The notes below the pieces were generated by a model. The model was not told the DNA's origin, ran no database searches, and worked only from the letters and a program-made list of their open reading frames with translations. Of a stretch of 32,198 nucleotides of DNA, positions 27,197-32,198 are shown piece by piece. Made by a program: the position numbers and the translations under genes. Within the stretch, counting starts at the first letter, position 1. Every line of letters begins with the position of its first letter. The DNA is from Bacteroidales bacterium (GTDB lineage Bacteria; Bacteroidota; Bacteroidia; Bacteroidales; JAIOZK01). The stretch covers positions 1-32,198 of the forward strand of contig JAIPBS010000044.1 in assembly GCA_021738625.1 (NCBI GenBank). The letters are read 5' to 3'.

Positions 27197-27204
27197 CAAA
27201 AATA
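27197..27204 (-). promoter_or_regulatory. -7 element for the small lipoprotein gene
   Basis: TATTTTTG on the minus strand, 21 nt before the chosen ATG. It lies inside the longer open frame, which favours the shorter start. Confidence 0.4.
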
Positions 27205-27262
27205 TTAAATCCACGAAAATGATAACAGTTAATCGCAAAGAAAATTTCATTTATTCATGAAT

Positions 27263-27365
27263 TATACCGATTCGGAACAGGTTTGCTATTAATGACTTCT
27301 TGCTCCCATCGGTATATATGAATCTAACAGAAAAATGTTTTGCATTTTTAATAAGATTCAGTATA
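27263..27365 (+). repeat. 103-bp double-palindrome dispersed repeat, copy B
   Basis: Same length and orientation as copy A. The first 24 bases and the last 48 bases are nearly identical to it, and differences cluster in the module 1 loop (about 27287-27310). Module 2 again has AAAAATG-TTTTG-CATTTTT. The last bases overlap the A-run that acts as the T-tract of the adjacent minus-strand terminator. Confidence 0.9.
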
Positions 27366-27395
27366 AAAAAGGGAGGAATCCGAATGATACCTCCC
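27364..27395 (-). terminator. Rho-independent terminator on the minus strand
   Basis: A 10-bp stem with one mismatch (27386-27395 with 27371-27380; GGGAGG core) and a 5-nt loop is followed on the minus strand by TTTTTT. It would end transcripts coming from deoC through the T9SS remnant. Confidence 0.8.
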
Positions 27396-27451
27396 TCATA
27401 TTGAATTGGACATTTGTCCATCCTCTACCATGAAAACAAGAACACTTTACT

Positions 27452-27628
27452 TTACAGCTTTGTAATTCTGGTGTAATCTACCAGGCTCCTTTGTTTTGTC
27501 AAACCCAAAATGTATGATCCTGATGCTATATGGTTTAGCGAAACATCCAATGTATGAATTCCTTCAGTAAAATATTTTTTCATGGAGAAATTTATATTGA
27601 TTCCAAATTGCATTGCAATGATACGCAT
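27452..27628 (-). pseudogene. Remnant of a T9SS type A sorting domain
   Basis: A minus-strand frame of 58 codons, closed upstream by a stop at 27647-27649, ends in a recognisable T9SS tail. Visible blocks are KKYFTEGIHTLDVSLNHIA, then SGSYILGLTKQ, then DYTRITKL at the stop. This matches the usual order of strand, DVS-L, SG-Y, K-L terminus. The YPNP block that should precede it by about 30 residues is missing, as is any passenger protein. A terminator follows it directly, as in a functional gene. It reads as the 3' end of a deleted secreted-protein gene. It is much diverged from the two T9SS tails at the left of the window, so it derives from a different gene. Confidence 0.65.
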
Positions 27629-27672
27629 TATGAGGTAAGTATGTTGTTAATGCAATGTTAATCCGGTGAGTC

Positions 27673-28503
27673 TCATTTTATTTTGACCACAATATCATCC
27701 AGCAATTTGCTGGCGCCGATCCTGAACAGGGATTTACTGAGCCAGCGTTCACCCAGTATTTCTTTGGTGAGCTGTTGGTAGATTAATGCGGTTTCAGCAT
27801 CGGAAATGCCTCCTGCGGCTTTTGCCCCAACTTTTTTGCCGGTTTCATCAAAATATTCCCTGATGGCATGCAGCATCACGAAAAAGGCTTCGGGTGTGGC
27901 CGCGGGTTGGGATTTCCCGGTTGATGTTTTGATAAAATCCGCACCGGAATGCATAGCCAGCAGTGAAGCCTTTTTTACATTTTCCGCTGTTTTCAGCTCT
28001 CCGGTTTCGAGTATCACTTTTAAGTGTTTTTGCCTACAGAGGGATTTGAGGGTTGAAATCTCTGTTGCAACTTCATCCAACTGGCCGGCCAGAAATTTAC
28101 CACGACTGATCACCATATCGATTTCATCAGCCCCCTGATCCAGGGCGAATTGAACCTCCTGTTTTTTGATCTCCAAATGGGTTTGACCCGATGGGAATCC
28201 CCCTGCCACAGAAGCCACTGAAATATCGCTGCTTTTTAAGAGATCCTTTGCCCAGCCAACTAAATTAGGATAAACACAGCAAGCAGCGACCGGTGGAATA
28301 TGTTTTCCCGGATTTTCCACAGAGAGGGCCTTTTCACACAAATCTTTGATATGGCCTCCATTGTCGGTGGCATTGAGTGAAGTTAGGTCGATGGCGGCAA
28401 CGATATTTCTCAATGCCGCTTGAATTTGGTCAGAATTAAGTTGCTGTTTCCTGATCCGGGCAATTTGCAATGCAATGTATTTTTGATCCGTGTAGTTTGT
28501 CAT
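27673..28503 (-). CDS. deoC: Deoxyribose-phosphate aldolase
   Basis: DeoC cleaves 2-deoxyribose-5-phosphate to glyceraldehyde-3-phosphate and acetaldehyde in deoxynucleoside catabolism. The Schiff-base Lys192 lies in FIKTSTGK. AAIDLTSLNATD (36-47), DQGADEIDMV and the second lysine of GAKAAGG are in place. At 276 residues with an N-terminal extension it resembles the longer E. coli-type enzyme. The ATG at 28503 is chosen because it gives MTNYTDQKY, whereas the 17 codons upstream (MILNIKAQNHADYKRRP) look like leader. No other deo gene is adjacent. Confidence 0.95.
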   Translation of the reverse strand: MTNYTDQKYIALQIARIRKQQLNSDQIQAALRNIVAAIDLTSLNATDNGGHIKDLCEKALSVENPGKHIPPVAACCVYPNLVGWAKDLLKSSDISVASVAGGFPSGQTHLEIKKQEVQFALDQGADEIDMVISRGKFLAGQLDEVATEISTLKSLCRQKHLKVILETGELKTAENVKKASLLAMHSGADFIKTSTGKSQPAATPEAFFVMLHAIREYFDETGKKVGAKAAGGISDAETALIYQQLTKEILGERWLSKSLFRIGASKLLDDIVVKIK

Positions 28504-28530
28504 AGGCCTTCTTTTATAGTCTGCATGATT

Positions 28531-28563
28531 TTGAGCCTTTATATTTAAAATCAATTATATTTG
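28531..28563 (+). promoter_or_regulatory. Promoter of the glycosyltransferase gene
   Basis: TTG at 28531-28533, a 22-nt spacer and TATATTTG at 28556-28563. The ATG is 25 nt downstream. Confidence 0.5.
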
Positions 28564-28588
28564 TGAGGCCCGGAAACAAAATTAAGCA

Positions 28589-29515
28589 ATGAATTCTGAT
28601 AAAAGACCTCTTGTTTCGATAATTACCATTAATTTCAATCAGCCGGAAGTAACACAGGCTTTGCTGGATTCCTTGGGGAAGATAACATATCCGAATCTTG
28701 AAGTTGTTGTTGTAGACAATGCTTCACATCAAAATCCCGCAGATTTTATCCATAAAAATTATCCTGAAGTTAAGTTTATCAGGAGTGACCAAAACCTCGG
28801 TTTCGCCGGAGGAAATAACTTAGGTATCCGTGCTTCAAAAGGGAAGTATCTAATGATGTTAAATAATGATACAGAAGTTGACCCCGGTTTTCTTGAACCT
28901 TTGGTTGAAAAAATGGAGCAGGACCCCAAGGTGGGCATGGTGGGATCAAAAGTGCGGTTTTATGATATGCCCGACACCATTCAGTTTGCCGGGGCAACAC
29001 CTATGAGCCGTTTTACCGCAACCAGTCATTTCATCGGTTTCAATACCATCGACCACGGACAGTACGACTATCCCAAAGTCACTCCTTTTGCTTCCGGGGC
29101 CGCTATGATGACCAGCCGTGAAGTATGCAAAAAGGTTGGCCTGATGGCTGATTTTTTCTTTCTCTATTACGAAGAACTCGATTGGCAAGAGCGTATCAGA
29201 GAAGCAGGCTTCGAAATCTGGTATATCCCCGAATCCCTTGTTTATCATAAAGAAAGTGTTAGTGTCGGAAGGGAAAGCGCCTTGCAGGCATACTGGAAAA
29301 ACCGGAACAGATTGTTGTTGATCAGACGCAATTTCAGCAAAATGGATGTTGTCATCAGTTTTCTCTATATCACATTTATTTCAACCCCTTACAATTTTGG
29401 AAAATATATATTGAAAGGACGGTTAAGATTGCTAAAGGTGCACTTTATTGCATTGGGATGGCATTATTACAATATGTTCAATCACAAAAGAATCCACCAG
29501 AACGATTACTTGTGA
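28589..29515 (+). CDS. Family 2 glycosyltransferase (rhamnosyltransferase-like)
   Basis: The 308-residue GT-A fold protein transfers a sugar from a nucleotide donor to a lipid- or glycan-linked acceptor at the inner membrane. It carries VSIITINFNQ (9-18), VVVDNAS (donor site, Asp43), NLGFAGGNN (69-77), the metal-binding NNDTEV (92-97) and EELDW (195-199), which holds the usual catalytic acid. This WbbL/RfbF-like arrangement often goes with rhamnosyl transfer, but the donor cannot be read from sequence. Near the end a hydrophobic stretch (about 252-275) may be membrane-associated. It is a lone gene rather than part of a polysaccharide locus, and copy C of the repeat begins 14 nt after its stop. 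Confidence 0.93.
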   Translation: MNSDKRPLVSIITINFNQPEVTQALLDSLGKITYPNLEVVVVDNASHQNPADFIHKNYPEVKFIRSDQNLGFAGGNNLGIRASKGKYLMMLNNDTEVDPGFLEPLVEKMEQDPKVGMVGSKVRFYDMPDTIQFAGATPMSRFTATSHFIGFNTIDHGQYDYPKVTPFASGAAMMTSREVCKKVGLMADFFFLYYEELDWQERIREAGFEIWYIPESLVYHKESVSVGRESALQAYWKNRNRLLLIRRNFSKMDVVISFLYITFISTPYNFGKYILKGRLRLLKVHFIALGWHYYNMFNHKRIHQNDYL

Positions 29516-29529
29516 ATCGTTTTTTTATC

Positions 29530-29632
29530 TATACTCAATCTTATTAAAAATGCAAAACATTTTTCTGTTAGATTCAGTTATACCGATTGGAGCAGGAGGT
29601 CAATCATTGCAAAGCTGTTCCGAACCGGTATA
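29530..29632 (-). repeat. 103-bp double-palindrome dispersed repeat, copy C (inverted)
   Basis: Read on the minus strand it begins TATACCGGTTCGGAACAG and ends AATAAGATTGAGTATA, again exactly 103 bp. It is closest to copy A in the module 1 loop (TTTGCAATGATTGA) and to copy B in module 2. Its position right after the glycosyltransferase stop means the two hairpins would form the 3' end of that mRNA. Confidence 0.9.
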
Positions 29633-29878
29633 TCTCCACAATCGGAATTTTATCCTAAAACGTAATGATTGAAAAAGTTGTATTATAAGTAATTGCTAAA
29701 CAAGTGCTTGTGATTTTTTGCATCAACACTTCTAAACGCATTTAATCAGCTGTTCGGGTAAATGGTATACGTTTCTTACAAAATCATTTTCCATAACACA
29801 TTTGTATGTATCTGTTTGTCAATTCTATATAAATGTGGCATAAAGATTGGTAAAAATGGACAAACTTAGCCGGTAAAA
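29633..29878. other. Intergenic region upstream of the zinc-ribbon gene
   Basis: AT-rich, with no open frame of note and no clear TAnnTTTG element. The decamer GGTAAAAATG occurs twice (29849 and 29872), the second containing the start codon of the next gene. Nothing else is supported. Confidence 0.4.
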
Positions 29879-30028
29879 ATGAAACTGGGTTTGAAAACAA
29901 AGGAAGAAGAAAAGCAGAACAAATACTACAAGTATTATAAGTGTGAGAGATGCGGGTACATTTCGATTGTGAAAGATTCATACTGCCCCATCTGCGAGAA
30001 AGACGGTTACAGGCTGAAGTTAAAATAG
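29879..30028 (+). CDS. 49-residue zinc-ribbon protein
   Basis: The small protein reads MKLGLKTKEEEKQNKYY at its start and has two CxxC knuckles, Cys22-Cys25 (CERCG) and Cys36-Cys39 (CPIC), 10 residues apart. This is a single rubredoxin-like or ribosomal-protein-type zinc ribbon. The N-terminus is Lys/Glu-rich and the C-terminus basic (GYRLKLK), which would suit RNA or protein contact; that is inference. No enzyme domain is attached, so it is not a rubredoxin in the strict sense (it lacks the CxxCGY/CP-CG spacing and aromatic core). A 60-codon gene starts 25 nt downstream and two tandem terminators follow, suggesting a two-gene unit. Confidence 0.7.
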   Translation: MKLGLKTKEEEKQNKYYKYYKCERCGYISIVKDSYCPICEKDGYRLKLK

Positions 30029-30053
30029 CTCTTTGAATTTACCAATAGAGATT

Positions 30054-30236
30054 ATGGAAATTGATCAGATTTACACTGAAAGAGAAATTTTGCGGTATGG
30101 TTTAATACCGAATCGAACACAGAAAGATGATTGCAGAATATTTATTGATGGCTCGCGGGCTTTCTTTTTCGAAGAAACTGCGAGAGGAACTTACAGACTT
30201 TACAGCATCATCAGCAGACGATCTTTTTTTCTTTAA
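30054..30236 (+). CDS. Small protein of unknown function (60 aa)
   Basis: The 60 residues begin MEIDQIYTEREILRYGLIP. They have balanced charge, several aromatics (FFFEE, YRLYSI) and no signal peptide, cysteine or membrane helix. I recognise no family. The case for a real gene rests on position: it begins 25 nt after the zinc-ribbon stop, in the same direction, and is followed at 36 nt by the first of two terminators. An in-frame TTG seven codons earlier is possible but the ATG is preferred. It may be a very small DNA- or RNA-associated protein; there is no direct evidence. Confidence 0.45.
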   Translation: MEIDQIYTEREILRYGLIPNRTQKDDCRIFIDGSRAFFFEETARGTYRLYSIISRRSFFL

Positions 30237-30272
30237 TATGGCACTCCGCTCCTTCTATAATTGAATAAGTTG

Positions 30273-30301
30273 CTGAAATTCGTTTGGAATTTCGGTTTTT
30301 T
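30273..30301 (+). terminator. Terminator 1 after the small-gene pair
   Basis: CTGAAATTC pairs with GAATTTCGG (one T-G wobble) around a 5-nt loop, and six T residues follow. Confidence 0.6.
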
Positions 30302-30320
30302 GGCTTCCTTCCTAAAGGCG

Positions 30321-30357
30321 AAAACCTTACAACCTCCTCGGTTGTAAGGTTTTTTTA
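30321..30357 (+). terminator. Terminator 2 after the small-gene pair
   Basis: A perfect 14-bp stem (AAAACCTTACAACC with its complement) with a TCCTC loop continues into further T residues. It lies 20 nt after terminator 1. With A-runs on the other side it could also work on the minus strand. Confidence 0.9.
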
Positions 30358-30637
30358 TATTATGCTTTTTGTTCGTTTATCAAGATAGTCAGATACTGCG
30401 ATGGCGTTAACCATGTTTTCTTTTTGAAGGTACTATTGCAAATCAGTCTTTTTTGAATCTGGTGCAAAGGAGGCTTCTTTCTTCAATCTGTAAATTTTAT
30501 CTTTTACCTCGCCATCAATTGCTTGGGCGGATCCGGTAAGAAAAAAAAATGCATGCCGGGAAAAAAGTGAATAATAAACCGCTTTTTGTAAATTGCTGAA
30601 GTTATTTTTTTTAAAGTCATTTAAAATAAAAATCAAA
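30358..30637. other. Intergenic region without a supported gene
   Basis: Together with the preceding terminators this makes a gap of about 400 bases before the patatin gene. A minus-strand frame of 73 codons (30433-30654) reaches into the patatin start, has a low-complexity N-terminus and no recognisable family. No TAnnTTTG promoter was found for the patatin gene. Confidence 0.4.
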
Positions 30638-31561
30638 ATGAGCAAACCGATCAAGCTGTACTCTCTGCACCAATTTTTCTATATTGCATTGCTTGTTTTA
30701 ATATCTTCATGTGCCAGGCAGTTTATGGTCATAGACAAACCTGCAAAAATGCCGCCTCCGCTTCAATTAGAAAAATCTCCCCGGATTGCACTGGTGCTTG
30801 GGGGTGGAGCTTTTCATGGAGCTGCCCATTTGGGAGTGTTGAAGGTGCTTGAAGAAGAGGGAATGACAATAGACATGATCGTGGGGGCAAGTGCTGGAAG
30901 TTTTGTCGGTGCATTATACGCTGACTGTCCGCATTCCGATTCACTAACAGACCTGATCACTAACACCAAAACGAAAAGTGTTTTTGATTTTTCGATATTC
31001 AGATCGAGTGAAGGATTTATTTCGGGAAAAAGACTGCAGAATTTTCTGGAAGATCATTTGCATGTGTCAAACATCGAAGATTTGAAAATACCATTTATAG
31101 CGGTCACAACGGATATCGAACAGGCCAAATCGGTGTATTTATCGTCAGGACCTGTTGCTCCTTCTGTAAATGCCTCCTGTGCAATCCCTTATATTTTCGA
31201 ACCTGTTAAAATGTATGGGACCACATATGTTGATGGAGGGGTGCTTGACAATCTTCCGGTGGATGTTGCTAAAAATTATGGAGCTGAGGTGATCGTTGCA
31301 GTAGACATTATGGCTGATTTTGATACAGTACCTATACTTAAAAATAATATAGATGTGCTCATACGCTCCTTCAAAGTCAGTTCGCATGTATTGAAAGAAA
31401 TCAGGGAACCGATTGCAGATATAGTTATTGCTCCCAACCTGAAAGATATGCCCCTAATGAGTAGCAAAAACAATGAAAAGGTTTACCAGGCAGGAATAAA
31501 GGCTGCAAGGGAAAAACTTCCTGCTATCAAAGCCAAACTTGAAGAGAAAGGTATACGGTAG
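30638..31561 (+). CDS. Patatin-like phospholipase lipoprotein
   Basis: The 307-residue protein has a lipoprotein signal (LLVLISSC, Cys25) and a patatin domain. The domain has the oxyanion loop GGGAFHG (55-61), the nucleophile elbow GASAGS with Ser85, and the catalytic Asp199 in VDGG, giving the Ser-Asp dyad of RssA/NTE-type lipid acyl hydrolases. The loop usually has Arg or Lys at the position of His60, a minor deviation. A lipid anchor places it in the periplasm or at the outer membrane, so phospholipid turnover there is the natural guess. Thirteen or more hydrophobic residues precede the lipobox. The ATG at 30638 is preferred to the one at 30593, which would put 15 basic and hydrophobic residues before a normal signal peptide. 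Confidence 0.92.
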   Translation: MSKPIKLYSLHQFFYIALLVLISSCARQFMVIDKPAKMPPPLQLEKSPRIALVLGGGAFHGAAHLGVLKVLEEEGMTIDMIVGASAGSFVGALYADCPHSDSLTDLITNTKTKSVFDFSIFRSSEGFISGKRLQNFLEDHLHVSNIEDLKIPFIAVTTDIEQAKSVYLSSGPVAPSVNASCAIPYIFEPVKMYGTTYVDGGVLDNLPVDVAKNYGAEVIVAVDIMADFDTVPILKNNIDVLIRSFKVSSHVLKEIREPIADIVIAPNLKDMPLMSSKNNEKVYQAGIKAAREKLPAIKAKLEEKGIR

Positions 31562-31621
31562 CTTATTGGATTTTAAAATGTATTGCACGGTATTTGCGGC
31601 TGGTCAGGAAAACTAATTATT

Positions 31622-31906
31622 ATGAAAGCCATCTGGAACGACAAAGTCATAGCCGAAAGCAATGAAACCATCAGTGTTGAAGGCAACGAGTATTTTCCGC
31701 CTGAGTCGGTAAATCGTGAATATTTGCATGAGAGCGATCATCATACCACCTGCCCCTGGAAAGGGAAGGCGTCTTACTATCATGTTTCGGTAGGAGGTGA
31801 GCTAAACGAAAACGCCGCCTGGTACTATCCCAATCCATCAAAAGCTGCAAGCAAAATCAAGGATTATGTTGCCTTCTGGAAAGGTGTGGAGGTGAAGGAG
31901 GGATGA
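31622..31906 (+). CDS. DUF427 family protein
   Basis: The 94 residues match the compact DUF427 fold along their whole length: KAIWNDKVIAES, VEGNEYFPPESV with the SDHHTTCPWKG block, then AAWYYPNPSKAA and a closing VAFWKGVEV. The conserved Cys-Pro-Trp-Lys-Gly and Trp-Tyr-Tyr-Pro positions are intact. The family is widespread and its activity is not established. An in-frame alternative start at 31583 is not ATG and adds residues outside the family. It is 60 nt downstream of the patatin gene in the same direction; cotranscription is possible. Confidence 0.93.
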   Translation: MKAIWNDKVIAESNETISVEGNEYFPPESVNREYLHESDHHTTCPWKGKASYYHVSVGGELNENAAWYYPNPSKAASKIKDYVAFWKGVEVKEG

Positions 31907-31983
31907 TAGCGGGGGGAATCCCGATGTAGATTTTATCGTATTTCTCTGAATATAGAACGTAAACGGTAAACATGATTGGAAAT

Positions 31984-32010
31984 AAAAAAAGCCTCCGGGT
32001 TGGAGGCTTT
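31984..32010 (-). terminator. Hairpin terminator at the end of the GIY-YIG unit
   Basis: AAAGCCTCC pairs perfectly with GGAGGCTTT around a 5-nt loop. The run of T residues is on the minus strand, so it ends transcription from the GIY-YIG side. It may also slow plus-strand readthrough from the DUF427 gene. Confidence 0.75.
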
Positions 32011-32013
32011 AAG

Positions 32014-32063
32014 TAGCGGGGGCAAGCTTCGAACTTGCGTCCGCCTCAGGCGGATATGAGCCC
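32014..32063 (-). other. Degenerate tRNA-Met(CAT)-like 3' half
   Basis: Read on the minus strand, the sequence begins with an anticodon-loop-like GGGCTCATA (CAT anticodon). It then has a 6-bp hairpin in the variable-arm position (TCCGCC-TGA-GGCGGA), a perfect 5-bp T-arm (GCAAG and CTTGC around TTCGAAG), an acceptor strand CCCCGCT and a discriminator A. The acceptor, D-arm and 5' anticodon strand are absent: the stop codon of the GIY-YIG gene directly abuts GGGCTCAT. The T-loop ends in G where a pyrimidine is usual, and the anticodon stem cannot close, so it is not a functional tRNA. It resembles the 3' half left at integration sites in tRNA genes. Confidence 0.5.
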
Positions 32064-32198
32064 TTATTTTTTGATCAGGTTATTTCGGATGAAAGCCCTG
32101 CCCTGTCCACCTTTTAACATTTTTTCCCGCCTCATGGCCTCTGATTTTGTTGGGTAATTTTCTGTAAGAATAATTTTCCAGGGTCGAAAATTAACTGT
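32064..32198 (-). CDS. GIY-YIG nuclease family protein, C-terminal end only
   Basis: The last 44 residues are visible; the rest lies beyond the right edge. They contain FRPWKIILTENYPTKSEAM followed by RREKMLKGGQGRAFIR. This is the C-terminal half of the small single-domain GIY-YIG endonucleases (UPF0213-like): the (Y/F)-x-PWK block, the catalytic-helix Glu in KSEAM-REK, and the closing LK-G-GR. The GIY and YIG strands themselves cannot be checked. The gene sits directly against a tRNA-like 3' half and ends at a terminator. Confidence 0.8.
   Translation of the reverse strand, partial: TVNFRPWKIILTENYPTKSEAMRREKMLKGGQGRAFIRNNLIKK

Larger units (their letters stand above)
27205..27672. other. 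Intergenic region with a repeat, a terminator and a T9SS-tail remnant
   Basis: Between the small lipoprotein gene and deoC there is no intact gene. In order it holds copy B of the 103-bp repeat, a minus-strand terminator that touches the repeat, and a broken T9SS tail. A perfect short palindrome ATTGCATTGCAAT lies near 27607. Confidence 0.6.

Noticed and set aside
856..29858. Shared 13-mer ATTGGTAAAAATG upstream of the giant gene and of the zinc-ribbon gene
   Set aside because: In AT-rich sequence of this length, matches of 13 bases are expected by chance and the flanks differ.
30433..30654. 73-codon minus-strand frame before the patatin gene
   Set aside because: The N-terminal part is low-complexity and overlaps the patatin start; the C-terminal part (GEVKDKIYRLKKE) looks somewhat protein-like but has no family, promoter or partner.
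1..32198. Search for CRISPR arrays, rRNA, insertion sequences, prophage, or a defence or biosynthetic cluster
   Set aside because: No regularly spaced repeats, transposase, integrase, phage structural or defence-type genes are visible; the genes are mostly housekeeping and envelope functions.

Overview
The window is chromosomal DNA from a member of the Bacteroidota, most likely a Bacteroidales- or Marinilabiliales-like organism. Three kinds of evidence support this. Two proteins end in type IX secretion (T9SS) type A sorting domains, and a third such tail survives as a remnant. Ten genes carry a TAnnTTTG -7 element, several with a TTG about 18-23 nt further upstream, and Shine-Dalgarno sites are lacking. 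The families present (DUF4296, DUF5686 with a carboxypeptidase-like regulatory domain, long RecQ, lipoproteins with very short leaders) are typical of the phylum. There is no rRNA, complete tRNA, CRISPR array, insertion sequence or prophage.

Layout: 1-8.6 kb holds the 3' end of one T9SS-secreted protein and a giant 2559-residue T9SS-secreted multidomain protein that appears to be its tandem paralogue. 8.66-14.9 kb holds an ABC-F ATPase convergent with a three-gene minus-strand cluster (RND/MMPL transporter, rfbA, polyprenyl diphosphate synthase). 15.2-17.3 kb is a two-gene unit (repeat-type lipoprotein, 2-hydroxyacid dehydrogenase) facing a phosphofructokinase with pyrophosphate-type residues. 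18.9-24.0 kb is envelope biogenesis: pssA, lptB, a DUF5686 outer-membrane barrel protein and a KdsD-type arabinose-5-phosphate isomerase. 24.2-26.8 kb is recQ coupled to a DUF4296 lipoprotein. 26.8-29.5 kb has a small lipoprotein, a T9SS-tail remnant, deoC and a family 2 glycosyltransferase. 29.9-32.2 kb has a 49-residue zinc-ribbon protein, a 60-residue orphan, a patatin lipoprotein, a DUF427 protein and the 3' end of a GIY-YIG nuclease abutting a degenerate tRNA-Met-like 3' half.

Most genes are housekeeping, with a bias to the cell envelope: phosphatidylethanolamine synthesis (pssA), LPS transport (lptB), Kdo precursor supply (kdsD), dTDP-sugar supply (rfbA), prenyl chains, glycosyl transfer and surface secretion. 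No defence, biosynthetic or conjugative system is visible.

The least explained structure is a dispersed 103-bp intergenic element, present three times (14978-15080 +, 27263-27365 +, 29530-29632 -). It is built from two adjacent imperfect palindromes and its length is identical in all copies. Other points of interest are the tRNA-like fragment beside the GIY-YIG gene, the T9SS-tail remnant, and the zinc-ribbon gene, which is small enough to be missed easily.
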